Assembly (NCBI GenBank): GCA_030762175.1
Contig: CM060846.1
Location: 178,375,041-178,439,040 of the forward strand
Length of the DNA: 64,000 nt
Direction of reading: 5' to 3'
From: Metallyticus violacea
Lineage: Eukaryota; Arthropoda; Insecta; Mantodea; Metallyticidae
Under the pieces are notes generated by a model. It was not told where the DNA came from. It searched no databases and saw only the letters and a list, made by a program, of their open reading frames with translations. The position numbers and the translations under genes are program-made. Positions 45,771-59,082 of the stretch are shown here, in pieces (the first letter of the stretch is position 1; each line of letters begins with the position of its first letter).

Positions 45771-46058
45771 GGTCCTGGTGGTGTAGTGGTTACCATACTT
45801 GCCTCCTAAACCCAAGATCGTGGGTTCGAACCCGGCCAGGACCGATGGATTTTTTTCGGGCGTACAAATCCTAAGTATGGCTTCCTTTAGAAGGAAAGTA
45901 ATGGGTCCCGTGTCGTACATTTACGGCATGAAAAAACCTCAAGCCTGAAAGAGAGGCCTCTGACCAATATTTGTCGGCCGTTTTACGCCCTGAGTTGAAT
46001 GGGACGCTGATGACCTGAGATGTTAACGAGCGTCCATAAATAAATCAATAAAAAAAAA
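45771..46058 (+). mobile_element. SINE-B copy 3, best-preserved
   Basis: The tRNA-like head at 45771-45844 pairs GGTCCTG with CAGGACC as an acceptor stem and has GGTGTAGTGGTTACCA (D arm), TTGCCTCCTAAACC (anticodon region, CCT) and GTGGGTTCGAACCC (T arm, B box). Its anticodon stem is weak, so it is not a working tRNA. The body carries TTTTTTCGGGCGTAC, ATCCTAAGTATGG, GGGTCCCGTGTCGTAC, CTCAAGCCTGAAAG, GGGACGCTGATGACCTGAGA, and the tail AAATAAATCAAT plus A run. Source tRNA-Arg(CCT) is inferred by resemblance. Confidence 0.93.
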
Positions 46059-46157
46059 TCGTATTGCTTTAGCTTTATCCAGCAGCAGATATTTGTTAAT
46101 AGCATGCTGCGTTTAGCGAGTTGTTCCCTAGTGGTGTTTTGTGGCGTTGCATGCAGT

Positions 46158-47310
46158 TGCAAGTACTGTTGGGAGAGATCGCCAGTCAGAGGAATGTGCT
46201 GATAATGCAATAAATCAGAGGAGTGCATTGTTCACGAGTAGCGCAAGTATCGTAAACAGAACTTGTGCTTGTGCTAAGCTACGTTTAGAAAACATTGACC
46301 ATTTACAGGCTGATGTTAATATGCTTAACCTTTCCTAACTTAATTACGAATTAATAAAATATATTTGAACAAATTCATAGACTCCATTTCAGGTCACTAC
46401 ATATTATAAACTTGTTACTTTGTATTGTTTGTCTGTTTATAAATGCATAACATTAATAGAGACTTTCTTTTTAATTACAGCGGGGTAAATATTTACAAAC
46501 TTTGTGTTGTGGTTAATATCGCTGACGTGTGTATTTACCAAGTATAATAAAGGGAAACTTGACCCTCTGCTCAATATATAACAGAAGCCGGTACCAATGT
46601 TCAGAGTAAAGGAAGAAAAAGCTATAAGTGTATGCTCCAGTAACGCTTGCATTTTAATTTCTTCACTAACAGTTTTTCTCTCTTAGCAAAAGTTTTAATT
46701 TAGACTACGCAAGCTCAATGGGGTGCACATATGTGGGTAAATTTAATGCTTCATGGTCATGTAATTTTAATATTTCGTTCTTGCGGAGGACTCTCTTGCC
46801 ATTTATGAATCTTTATCAATATGTAAATTTTAGATATTCTGATGTCTCTTGACGAACGACGTATGCTATTTTACAGTTATAATTTCACCTCTTCTCTTAT
46901 GACGTATTACGAAAAGAGTTTGTTTACTTGAATATGCGCAGCATTATTCATAACCACAAAACTGCCCTCTGGGAGGTTGGAAAGAAGCTGATTGTTAATC
47001 CAAAGCTCAAAGTTTATGAAATTTATTTGACCAGGATAATTTCCCGAGCTTTTGCCTGCTTGAAACAATAATTATGAATTCTTCGCAAACACTATTTTGG
47101 ATTCTGCATGGATGACAGTGAGACGGTTACCGAAATTCGGCTTAGTCAACACACCTGGTTGACTTTCATTTTGCCGTACTTTTCTAATTGTTAAATTTTT
47201 GTCCATCTAAGTCTCGTGAAAAATAAATATTAGGAACAATGTAACTACAGTAACAAGAACTAGAGAAGTAGAAATATATTTATGTATGATACTGTGCTAT
47301 ACATACAATA
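46158..47310 (+). repeat. Repeat family F, copy 1
   Basis: Homologous to 62462-63400 in the same orientation, about 16.3 kb away. Shared strings include CAGAGGAATGTGCTGATAA, GGAGTGCATT, CTTGTGCTTGTGCTA, AGAAAACATTGACCA-TTACA and GACGTGTGTATTTAC. Homology resumes near 47235 (TAACTACA-TAA-AA-AACTAGA) after about 500 bp not present in copy 2. A 65-codon frame (46141-46338) has LRLENIDHLQADVNML, matched by MRLENIDHLQAEVDML in copy 2, with conservative changes. That hints at coding ancestry, but no family is recognised. Confidence 0.85.
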
Positions 47311-48053
47311 ACACGATTCTCTACCCTAAAGCGGCGCATTGCTTTCAGATACTTACACCGTCATTCCATCTATGTTTAAGTTTTGAATTAATATTTTCCT
47401 TTCATTTTGGCATGTTTTCTATTTGTATCTCATTTCTTTGGGAGCTCACCTCAGAGAGTGAACCCTTAAGGAAATGCAATTCTTCTTTTTCGAATATCAT
47501 ATACAAATTTTGGACATAGGAACTTCCTTAGATCATCTATGCAGCAGCGTATTCCTTCCTTGTCAAAAACATTCGATTTCACTTTTGTACGCTCCTGGAG
47601 TAGATACAGAAGACTTGCCAGCTAACTCCTCTTCTTTTCCCGGTACTTGTTCTCACTGGAACACCAGTATAGTGGGATAAACATAAGTTTGATTGTTTTA
47701 ATCTAAATTGTATTATCTCGACTCATCATATGCAGTTATCAACATTCTCAATTCTCGAGCTTTGCTATGTATAATTTTTCCTCTCTTTCGTTGTTGGAGT
47801 ACATCCACTATATATAATTAGTAGGCTAACAAATATGTAACACTATACACCTAACTAAATCATGCAAGAGAAAATGTCCAACTGTTCATTGTTAATAGTC
47901 TGCTTTCGTTAACTCAATGATAACAGACCGCCATAAGTATTTGAATAGATGATACACGTGCAGTGCGTAATGTTTTACTTGGCAGATAAAGCCCTCCCCC
48001 TTCCGCATATGTAGCTGACCGTTTGAAAGAAGCCTAAACCAGAGTTATTCGTC

Positions 48054-48089
<36 letters not shown>

Positions 48090-49560
48090 AATCGTTACAA
48101 GCATTTACACCCTTACTTTCATCTCTCAATCTTTGTTGTGGGGGATTTGTTTTAAAAGTACCTTATACTATTTATTTATACTATCGTATTGTGTACAAAA
48201 TGATTCTATAAGCACAGTAATAGTAACAGGAAATGTTTCATTTGACTGTGAAAGTGTAAGTTCCGTAGAAATTCTACATTATGGGGCATGGTGTATCCAT
48301 TTTTATAGGGAAATTAAATTAGGTATACAGCAATATATTAGTTGAACAATATTCTAACCCCTGATCATATCTGTCATTCGAACATGATTTTATAAATTAT
48401 ATAGTAGGTTCCATTTCTATTAATAGTTGTTCTATCATAAATATTTTCAAGTAATATGCACAATTTTTCATTCTGACTAGTCATCATTTTATGCATATCT
48501 TAGTAAGGATTTCTCTGTAATATCTGGATTATATTGTATCAAATGGTAAATATCTGCAAAGCATGTGATGTCTGAATTATATTTACAATCAAAAATCAAT
48601 TTAACAGGTGCTTTGCTTCATATAATAAATATTAGTTTGTTTAATTTGAAATGATAGTACTGGGAATTGCTTACGTTCATTTTATAATGACAGATAAGAA
48701 AATGTTTTGAATTACGACGAAGAGTGCAGTACACCCTCCTCTCACCAAGCCCAACACAGTTGTTAGCATTTCTGTGTAATAGTGAACTAGATAACTTTGA
48801 CTTGTTACAGGTAACCATATTCCACCAACCTTTGATCTACATGCAATGTCCCTTCTATACTAATAAGATAAATTTGCCTTAGCATAATCACGTCTTTCGT
48901 GGACAAGGCGACTTTCCCGCTAGGGCAGCTTATTTGGAAATTGTTGCTTTACAACACTTAGGACTGACTGTTATATTCTGTGTAAGTTGCGATGCTATCC
49001 ATATCAATGCCAAAGTTTAAATTCAGTAATGTGACACAGTTTTATTCCACTACTGATGGCAGCTTAATGTGCTCTTATGGTAACAATAGGCCGCTTTATT
49101 TCAGTATCCACGAAAAACGCTAATGACAAATATTTTGTATTAATATATATAATAAATTCAATTGAAAAGTAGAAAGTAAACAAAATTATTTCCGCAATAT
49201 TTAGTGAAATAACAATTAATGAGCAAGGACCACTAAAATACAAGTAAATGAAGTGAAGTTCCTTAGAACAACAGTAAGCTGGACTAAATTGCATGAAAAT
49301 GATTAAAATAACGGTAAAGATAATACTCAAAACAACCACAAATTGCCGACCTCAAAGAAGATGAGCCCCCAGAAGACCCAGAGGACAGGAGTTTGGAGTC
49401 AGAACAGGCTGAGGTAACTTAAACATGTGTTGGAGAAGAAGTAGAAGATTAAGAATAGCAAGATATGTCGGCCAAAAAGACAGGAATGTTATTTTAAGAA
49501 ATCTCTGTAGGAAATGACATTTTCAACATTTTTAGGCGATTAAAGAACTTAGTGTCACAG
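47311..49560. other. No recognised gene
   Basis: A T run of about 27 lies at 48058-48086. Frames at 47286-47680 are Ser/Phe/Cys-rich and unidentified. The rest is AT-rich. Confidence 0.4.
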
Positions 49561-49565
49561 ATCGA

Positions 49566-49790
49566 ACGGGGTGATTCAGGCGTAACGCTTGAGTCTCGCA
49601 ATCGGGAGATCCCGGGTCAATTCCAGTTTTGACGACAGTACTTATATAGCTTTTTTCGTGGTTTCCCTTGGTCACTTGACCGAATGCTGGGATGGATATT
49701 TATTTATATTCCAGGAATTTTGCTGGAATTTCATATTTCGTTTCGTCGGTTCTGTTACAGGATCAAAAGTACCAGGGCTAGGTGGGTTGT
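49566..49790 (+). mobile_element. Third tRNA-type SINE-like sequence
   Basis: A tRNA-like head: GGGGTGATTCAGGCGTAACG (D-arm/A-box-like), CTCGCAATCGGGAGATCC (anticodon arm-like) and CCCGGGTCAATTCC (B-box-like). A body follows with TTTTTTCGTGGTTTCCC and ATGCTGGGATGG. Only one copy is in the window, so the 3' limit is estimated. It differs from SINE-A and SINE-B; source tRNA is unclear (perhaps Ala). Confidence 0.55.
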
Positions 49791-50019
49791 CAGGGTGACG
49801 GTGGCTTGCGCTTTTGAAAATAGAACGCACGGATCACGCAACAATCACCCATACGGACTAAACGTGTTATGGCCTGGGGTGTACAAAAGAAGATTTCTAG
49901 TAATGTTCATCGACGCAACAGCCTTCTTATTGAAGACTGCAATTGCAGTTTTTATCTTAAGTTAGTCATATTCTCAAGGGAGAAACGAGAAACTATCCAG
50001 AAGACGATATTACTCTCAG

Positions 50020-50126
50020 TCACATTCATATGTTTAAGCATGAAACTAGTAATGTCATGTGATTGCGAGAGATCGTTTTCCCTACACAAGAATACACTTT
50101 CCGATCGCCGACAAAATTACTCCTGA
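50020..50126 (+). pseudogene. hAT transposase C-terminal (dimerisation) relic
   Basis: Plus-strand frame ending CDCERSFSLHKNTLSDRRQN then Tyr-Ser and a stop. This matches the hAT C-terminal dimerisation motif (S-DCERSFS-YK--LSDRR-NL) in which the CERSFS core is diagnostic. The upstream part of the frame (49869-50020) is only loosely similar. The rest of the transposase is absent. Confidence 0.75.
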
Positions 50127-50540
50127 AAATAATTGAGAAATTCTCGTGACACATTATGTTTCATGCCTTGATTGACTTTAGGATTGCAGCAAAAGCTAAT
50201 GTAATACGAGTATTCAACTGTGTAATTTGTGTATAATAATCTTGTTTATATTAATTTTAAATAAAACCCTTTTTGGAACAATTTTAAATTCCTGCCCATT
50301 TCGAGGGGTTTTGCTACGTACGTATTAAAAATCCGGACTCTACTCATGTCTAACTGACGTGCAGATCGGCAATATATCTTGACATAAACTCCGAGTATAA
50401 TAACGAAATACTTCCAGGACTTGAGTCCACTGGAAAAGTGGCAAATCACGGCTATCTTCATAGATATCTATGGGCCGTGTTGTTTAAGTTGTCAGGTGCC
50501 TTTAGACAGAAACAGGAATACTCACAATCTCTCTCTACGG
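50127..50540. other. No recognised feature
   Basis: Unique spacer. Confidence 0.4.
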
Positions 50541-50559
50541 TGATGTAGGCAGATCACAC

Positions 50560-50785
50560 ACCCCTTCAGAACCATTGTGGTATCAGTGGCAAATTGGTCA
50601 TCTTTTTCAACAGAATCGCTTGAATCTTGATTCTCGTGTTCAACTTCCGATTCTTCTAAATTCAATATCATCTTGTAAGTAATTTTATCATCAACTCCTT
50701 CTTTTTCCTAGTAAAAACGTTCAATATTTTTCACGTACTTTTCATGCTTTTCTCCAATTTACTGCAGTCACTTTATCAATTGCAT

Positions 50786-50820
<35 letters not shown>

Positions 50821-51910
50821 GAGTTTAACATTCCTATATCTCAAATGAGATATTACGTATGGCAACATCGTTCTTTACCCGCGCCCATATCAATTGTATA
50901 ACATTAAAATCAAAGCAGTAAGGTGGTAGCCGCACTACTGTATGCTCGTGAATTTCTGCGATGGTGTCTATTTCATACATTTTGAAATTATCCTTTTTAA
51001 ATTTAAGAAGTTCATACAGCACTGCCTTTGTCGATCCGGGATCAAACTAGAAGTTCTTTATTCGGAGCCATGGCTGCTTGTCGGGCTTCGGTGATGACAA
51101 AACGGGTGCATTATTGACTTCTACCTAGTTATTACAGGCATTACTGTGAAAGGGAATGTTTGGCAACAACTTATTAACAAATCGATCCTTAAAAATTTTA
51201 CTGTTCATTTCTCCATAATTGCCATTTGTGGATTTTGATTTAAAAGTGAACAACGCATTCGGAATGAATCCAGAGAGACATCCGGCATGTAAAACAATAA
51301 ATTGCTGACCTTTTCCTACTGGAATATTCAGAGGAAAGTCGCTTTCATGGATTTCGCTTTTCCGTACTTTATTTTTAGTGTGATTTACATTCACCTACGT
51401 TTCATCTATTCACAATAGAACGGCCAAAAATTCTAAGTTCTTTCACTTATCTCCAAAACCTGAATCTTTTTTTTAAACAACATCCCATCTTTCCATTAAA
51501 TATTTCCTGCCTTGATAGATTTTAACATAGCTAAATTAGATTTTTTTAAAAAGTGTATCTTAAGAACCATATACTGTCCTTTAATATCCCTGTATATATT
51601 CTGCAAACTAGGCAGAAAATTTGTTCAATAAACCGAATAAATATTTCGCTTTATAGCAGTGGCAGTGAATGAATATATTTAGATTGTTCTGGGTTTCCTA
51701 TTCGTGCGCTTCTTGCCTGTAGTTCGCAAACCACTTCTAGTTGTTTCAAATATGTTTTGCTCTTTTCACACTGGTAAGACAATAGGAGATCGATCACACG
51801 CCAGTAGCTGCAGCAGTTCCTTCAAATATATTGGTCACTGAGATAGTCGGCTTCCCGCATTTCCATGCTTCACATTCATCACTTAAAAAACCTGTGAATT
51901 TTCACTGTCA
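50560..51910 (-). pseudogene. IS630/Tc1-like (DDE_3-type) transposase, near full length, broken
   Basis: Minus strand, about 450 codons long in all. In order: CEAWKCGKPTISV and GTAAATGV (N-terminal DNA-binding, near 51830-51890); TTGKKRTNRKPRT (51700); the first catalytic motif Ile-Asp-Glu-Thr (51400), then a stop, then VNVNHTKN; frame 51394-51125 with VGKGQQFIVLHAGCLSGFIP and NSKIFKDRFVNKLLPNIP; then ELLKFKK, EHTVVRLPPYCFDFNVIQLI and WARVKN (50834-51022), matching the HTV-RLPPYHC-LNPIELIWAQVK motif. An A30 run (50790-50819) interrupts. The C-terminus INAIDKVTAVNW and an acidic tail run to about 50560. Stops occur in several places. Confidence 0.9.
50790..50819. repeat. A30 homopolymer inside the transposase relic
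   Basis: A 30-base A run interrupting the C-terminal part of the DDE relic. Confidence 0.95.
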
Positions 51911-53914
51911 TCGGATTTTACGATTTTCCGCGCTTTCCAGTTTGAACAACAATAAACATGAGCGTAATGAAAACGAGACAATTGAAAATCACTGAAAGAG
52001 ATTGTAATTTAACTTGACCGTCACTTATTTTTACAAACCACAGTCAAGCGTAACTGGTAGGAGTTGGTAGGGTACTTGAAGAGCTGCCATTAAGGCATTT
52101 CCAGGTAATGTGAGAATGGACAGATGCTAAAAAATACTGCAGAAAAAGTGACAACTTAAAACTCACAGACTCTAGATCAGGACGAACTAGCTCTATCGAT
52201 CTTCTCGCATTTTCTTTGGTAAATCTACATCTACTTCTACTTTTTTTCCTTTTCATAATAGATGTTAGCGTCCTTCCAGATATATGTAATTTAACAAACA
52301 TGTTTCCTTTTGCCGTCTAATTTTACTAATTCTACGCTCAATAATATTATGATAATTAATTAGAATATTAATCCATAACTGCGTAGTTATACATTCGGAA
52401 AGATAGTCCGCTTTTAATCTACCAACCCTAGAGATACTAAAATTTATGCCAGATCACATGATTAATACTTGGACTATGGCAAGTTCCGAGTTTTGAATAC
52501 GAAAAATATTAATCCGTTATTAATCCACCTGAAATCGCTAGTTGGTCCGTACCAAGAACGTTTATGAGTGTGGCTCTTACTACATAATAGTGCCATGCAG
52601 CCAATTGGAATGCAATCCCTGCATGAGCTATAAGGGGTACTCTGAAAATAAACAAATAAAATAAAATATGGGCATTTGGATAAAATCAAGGTGTACTGAG
52701 ACGTACAAATTAACATCAACCATTTATCTTTATAAGTCGCTTGTTCAGGTAGCAAAGCACAATTTGTATACTTTTATAATGGGAGTACTAAAAATGTTTA
52801 TAGGTTAATTCATTATCTTCACATCGTAAACCTAAGCAAAATATTGATCCATAATTATCTAAATAATATACGAGTTTTGAGCTTTTCCCTTACTGTTTTA
52901 ACTTATACTGGAAAGTTGTGCAAATATAACTTGTTAAAAAAAAAAGCATCTTGTTGTTATTAATATGCCCTGCTCAACGCAAAGGAACCTTGTATCCTAC
53001 AGCCAGGAACAATTAGCATTTCTCTTTCACTATTTTTTCTGGGTTCGTTCATTTTGTCATGTGTTTTAACCGCGGATAAGCATCCCAAGAATAGAGTTTC
53101 ACTCATTCGTCTATCTCTCTTACACTCCACACATTTTTTATTAACAAATGAGTGTTAATGCCTGTAATGCTAACTGGGGTCTTTCATTCCTCGATATGTA
53201 AATAAATGGCGGTTTTTGAGCTCAGCTCTCAGTGAATTCAGTGCCGTAACATACTGCCAGCTGTAAATACAGCATCGAAGTCTGGAGTGCTATCCAATAA
53301 TAATTTATCATGTTAATGCCTTCATTTGTCCATGCTATGTGATCGAATTAATTAACATATTGTTTGCTAGAAAACATTAGATTATATTAAATGTTATTTG
53401 TTGCTGTTATTTCTGCTGATCCTATTCATTCTATTTGGTTTTGGCACCAATTTTCTCTTAATTTTACAGGGTCTGTAGTGTTCTGATTGTTTAATTATGA
53501 TGTTTTTTGATTGCTGTTCACATATTTCTTTTAGTTGTTTCTACTTGTTTTATTGTATAATTTAAAGTACATATTTTAACATTTTTTATTTAACTGAAAC
53601 GGTTATATTGGGGAAACTATTGGAAATTCCACCCAACATTCCTTCCAATTACCACATAGCACAATAGTCATCTCCACAATTTGAAGAGTTTGTCTTATTT
53701 TGTGGTGAAGGCCCTTTTTAATGGAATTTACTTGTTTTTCCTTTTTGATTACATTTATACGGCGAAAAGTGGCTAAACGTATCGCGCATCGCTCCTGATT
53801 TCATTGCTCGTGTAAGGTGTGCTGAAGTTCCAAGCTATTTAATAATAGAAATTTCAAAATTTAATTTTAATTTGGTTTTAAATTCGGTCAGGCACTTACA
53901 AAGAAAAATAAAGT
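51911..53914. other. No recognised gene
   Basis: A basic 85-codon minus frame (52044-52301; MKRKKSRSRCRFTKENARRS) lies just upstream of the DDE relic on the same strand; no family is recognised. The remainder is AT-rich. Confidence 0.4.
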
Positions 53915-54057
53915 AGATATGGAAGAAGTTGTGAAACGCACGCTACAAGACAACAGCGTGCTGTTTGTTAACTATTACCAACCTCATTCATCAAGTAATA
54001 GGTAACTGCTGCGGCTGCGTAACCGAGTTCTGCACTTGAACAAAGAGGGCTCTTGTT

Positions 54058-54485
54058 ATTGACCAGAAGATTTCAGCGCTGGACTCCTGGATTGACGATC
54101 TTGAACATGAGGCCCCAGGTATCGTGGAGAAAGAGGCAGAAAACACTGGCACTATCGTGAACAAAGAGGCGGAAAAATTGGCGTTTCCCTCGAAGATGCG
54201 ACATTGATTGAAATCATCGTGAAGGGAGGAAAACGGATGGAAGGCGGCCCAGAGCTGTCATCATGAAATTTGTTTCATATCTCAAGCGGAGTGAGGTGTT
54301 TCACAACAAACACCATTTGATATATAGTGGAAGCCAATTATGAAAGCACCTTGCCCGTGCAAGATACCACCTTCTTCGAGAAGCCATTAGAAAGCACGGT
54401 GTTCTTAATGTGTGGAATCAGGACAGTGCCGTTATAGTGATGCAAGAGAATGCAAAACGGCAAACTAACAACGTATCTGATATCT
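54058..54485 (+). pseudogene. LINE ORF1 relic (coiled coil + RRM-like)
   Basis: Encodes IDQKISALDSWIDDLEHEA, a coiled-coil-like start, then after frame changes HREGRKTDGRRPRAVIMKF, VSYLKRSEVFHNK and NVWNQDSAVIVMQENAKR. Family ORF1 proteins carry HREGR-T-GRPRPVIVKFVSY and W--DG-I-V. It would bind the element's RNA as a chaperone. Frameshifts show it is dead. Confidence 0.8.
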
Positions 54486-54952
54486 AGGGTCATAAAAGAT
54501 AAGATTAATTAAAATTATGTATTTTATTCTGAAAATATTAATTATTAATACTTTAATTAATTTATCTTTAAACACATTTTTTCTCATGTTATAATATGAA
54601 TCTTTTTTGTTATAATATTAATCTTTTTTTCTGTTATGATATTAATTTCTATTCTATAATAAGATTAATCTATTTTCCTGTTATTACTGTCAGCATTTCA
54701 CAGGATTTAAATACTATAGCTTAACCAAGTTTAACGTTAGCTTTAGAATTAAAATCTAATTATCGTTATACAATTTAGTAATTTCAGTTAGGTTAAGTTG
54801 GCACAATTTCTTCTTCAAGTGAGTACGACAAAGCTGGCAGTCATTGAGGATACCGACCTTTCCATTTACTCCCATTAGGACGCTCATCCCCTCCCAGTTT
54901 TCAACCGACCACTGCTAGCCATAAAATCCATTCTTTCACCCCAAACCACGCC

Positions 54953-57800
54953 AATGCTTTGCAAATTGTTCATGTTAATGCCCAGAGCCTGTTGTGCTAC
55001 TTTGGCGAGTTTTATGACTTTCCTCACCTTTCCAGCTACATCGCATTTTTATTTCAGAAATTTGGTTGAAACACCATCTTTCTTCCGTATTTGTTTATAG
55101 AAATTAATGCTTCCTATCGTAAATGCTTGATCTTTGTTTTGTAACCATCCCCCCCCAATCAGTTGAATTTGAGAAGCCCTTGTATGTTTTGCCATATTAT
55201 GAACAAGTTATTGTTATAGTTAGACTTCAATAATAACATCATGACGAACACAACAGACTCCGCAGAATTAAGGACGCTATTCCAGTACTGAGGAATGATA
55301 ATCTTTCCTCTAAATCCTGCTCATCATATACCCACTAATGACGCTCTTTTAGACTTAATTGTAACAAATAATGCAGACCAGGTAGTGACCCATGGCCAGC
55401 TACCTGTAACAGACTTGTCTATTGTACGTTGCTCAAGCCTTGCGGACACCTAATCTGTCCCTTACCTTCAGGACTAGAAACACATAAAGGAAGAGGCACC
55501 AGTTAATGACGCGTTACAAGCAGAATGACATATTGTTTAATGGTATCATCTTACAGCTTTATGACCGGCGTACCCCATAAAATCCAAGAGAACCAACGAC
55601 ACCCGAATTGTGGGAGTGGAGATTCCTAACTTTAATGACTGAAACAGACTTGACATATTGAAAAAATCTGAATAACAAAAGCGACACATATCTACAAAAA
55701 TACTAACGGTTAAGAAGCAAGACTACCAATTAATCAGAAATGCCAAGTGCAAGACAACCAATTAATCAGAAATGCCAAGTTGAGACATGCAACTAAACTA
55801 ATAGATCGCGTTATTCCATGCAGAGAAATGTGGAGAAATCTCAAGAACAGAAGGAGGAATAGAAGGAAATTGCGTCTCTCTTGAATAACTTGACTAACAC
55901 TTACCGCTTGCAATCCCATTACCTCAAGAAACAATTGACCAACTAAAAAACGAATCAAATGAACCTACGTAACAAAATTTTCTGCAGCTACATTTCTTCC
56001 GGTGACGTTAAATTGGGCTAAGACTGACTAAATCATAAGGTACAGGAATAGAGAGCAATTCTCAAAATATTTTGACATTATTTTACCAACTCTGACGCAT
56101 ATATTTAATACGTCCTTAATAATAGTAACATCTTATATTATATGTAAAAATAATCGTTTGTACGCCTCATAGTAAAAATCACTTCACCCTTCAGGATAAC
56201 AGACAGCATCCTAACTGGAGCAGCTCGTTGGCAAGTAAAAGACTGACATTTTATTGAGCATAACCTACTGGACACTTATCAGTCAGGATTCCGGGCTGAT
56301 TACCGTACGGCAACTACCTTGACGTTACTGAGGACATCGTAAATCTATGGATGGATTGAACTGGCTGTAATAACTCTTATTGACACCTTTAGAGCATTTG
56401 GCTCATTAAATATAAATAAACTACTGAAATCACTGTCCTTATCTGAGAACTCAATCTAGTGGTTTCACATCTATTTCTCCGGCCGACTACAATGTGTTTT
56501 AGTGGGATATCGCTTTTAATCTTGGAGATTGGTTGCGTGTGAATTGATATAAGGATCAATATTATTTTCTGTTTGTATAAATGATGTCAATAACCACATT
56601 AAGCGCTTGCAGATATCATAAATATGCTTACAACTATATGCGCACTCACGACCATGCTTACTTACTGACTTCAAGTCTGAGCTGAACGAAGACCTAGACT
56701 TAGTATCATAGGTAAAAAAAAAAAAAAAAGAAAAAAAAAAGTAATGATAAATAAAGGAAAATGGCAGGCAATCATAATCGGACATAATTGATTATTGAAC
56801 AAATTTAATCCATCAGTATTCACTTAGCGAAATTTAATGAATCAAAAGTGCCAATAAAACCATCCGTAAAAAGTATCGATGTCTATTTTGACAACAATCT
56901 TAATTGGCGAAATAAAAAAAGAAAAAAAAAATCATGCAAAATTCCATTCTTTGAAACGGCTTAAAAGTTTCTCATATTAAGTACGAAAAAATCACTTTTG
57001 GCCCACAGGCATTTCAATTATTGCATCATTTTGTTAACTAATATCATGACCAATTTTGGACAAAGACTACAATGTGTTTATATTTGCAACCTACCTATAT
57101 CAGATCACAATACTCCAGCATTTGATTTGTTATGATGCTAGAAGAAAGTTTCAATTCCTTATTCTTCTGCGTCAAATTTTATGTACTTCAACTCCGCACC
57201 GTCTTTCGGTGTCAGTCCTGGTGCTCTATTGATAACCATACTTGCCTCGTAGACCCAAAGTCGCGGGCTCAATCCTGGTCAGCGTCAATGGATTTTTTCG
57301 GGCATAAAAATGCGAAGTATGGCTTCCGAAGGAAGCAAAGCAAAGTCGTGGGTCCCGTGTCAAATATTTACGGCACATAAAACAACATTAAACTCTGAAG
57401 AAGAGGTCTGTGACCAAAATTTATCGGCCTTTTCACGCTCTGAATTGAAGGGGATGCTGATGACGTGAGATGTTAAACACCATCTGTAAATTATATATTA
57501 AAAATTCTTATATTCTCATCATAATTTAAACATAAGATAGAATAACAATTCTTTTTTCTCTATATGTTTACACCGAACTTTTACATTTTTCATAGTCTTC
57601 GCTACTCGTCTGTTGAACAACGTTTCATATCAAGAACTGCAAGTCACAACAAACATTTAGAATATTACTCCAAGGTTATTAATTTGCAGAATGCAGCATT
57701 TAATATGTATTATGCTCAAATTGTTAATGCCATTATCTGTATTGTATGTATTATAATCGTTATTGTCCCTGAAAACCTTACGATCTTAATTTCGCCACGT
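54953..57800 (+). pseudogene. LINE ORF2 relic (endonuclease + reverse transcriptase)
   Basis: Endonuclease start NALQIVHVNAQSLLCYFGEF (54953), later NDALLDLIVTNNADQVVTHG (55340-55400). RT pieces: YQSGFRADYRTATTL (56275), a run matching W-H-YLSGR-Q-V-VG (WFHIYFSGRLQCVLVGY), GSILFSVCINDVN, and CRYHKYAYNYMRTH (56608), where the catalytic YADD reads YAYN. Thumb/C-terminal pieces: HSLKRLKSF (56955), NIMTNFGQRLQCVYICNLP (57040), RRKFQFLILL (57145), and after the SINE YMFTPNFYIFHSLRYSS (57560). Many stops; dead. Confidence 0.87.
57212..57492 (+). mobile_element. SINE-B copy 4, nested in LINE ORF2
   Basis: CAGTCCTGGTGCTCTATTG, ACTTGCCTCGTAGACCCAAA, TTTTTTCGGGCATAAAAAT, GGGTCCCGTGTCAAAT, GATGCTGATGACGTGAGATG. 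Diverged from copy 3 with a partly lost tRNA 3' side. The LINE reading continues on both sides. Confidence 0.88.
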
Positions 57801-57806
57801 AAAATA

Positions 57807-58668
<862 letters not shown>

Positions 58669-58669
58669 A

Positions 58670-58896
58670 ACGCACCTTTTGATTGCTGAGGCGTTGGGTA
58701 CTGATGAATGATTATAACTGAAATGAAATTTTAAATTGAAATATTATAATTTATTTTTGAACAAGCGTTCCAGGCCAAAGTGTAGGGTACCTCCCAGGTA
58801 CATGCTATTGCTGAGCAATGAGGAAAACGGGGAAAAATCTTGTGTTTAAGAGAACTTTCCCAATCCATGCTTTAACGACTTTGGCCATTAGTGTCA
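58670..58896 (-). mobile_element. SINE-A copy 8, old
   Basis: Minus strand, strongly diverged. CGTTCCAGGCC, GTAGGGTACCTCCCAGG, GAGGAAAAC-GGGAAAAA and TTAACGACTTTGGCCA remain; the B box region is lost in a deletion. Confidence 0.8.
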
Positions 58897-59082
58897 GTGA
58901 AAGAAGATAAAAGAAAGACAAATCAATCACAGCGGAGCAAACACAGGGGTTTAATATGGTTACCTCTCTTTATTTTAAGTAGATAAAGCTGATAGATTCA
59001 ATTATGGAATAGAATGAACACATCCCTTCTACAGATTAGACATATCTCTGTTTATTAAAATTATTTGTTAATAACTTCCTAG

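Noticed and set aside
45771..45844. Possible functional tRNA-Arg gene
   Set aside because: It is the head of SINE-B: the anticodon stem pairs poorly, and the same head with the same body recurs at 17.1, 33.3 and 57.2 kb.
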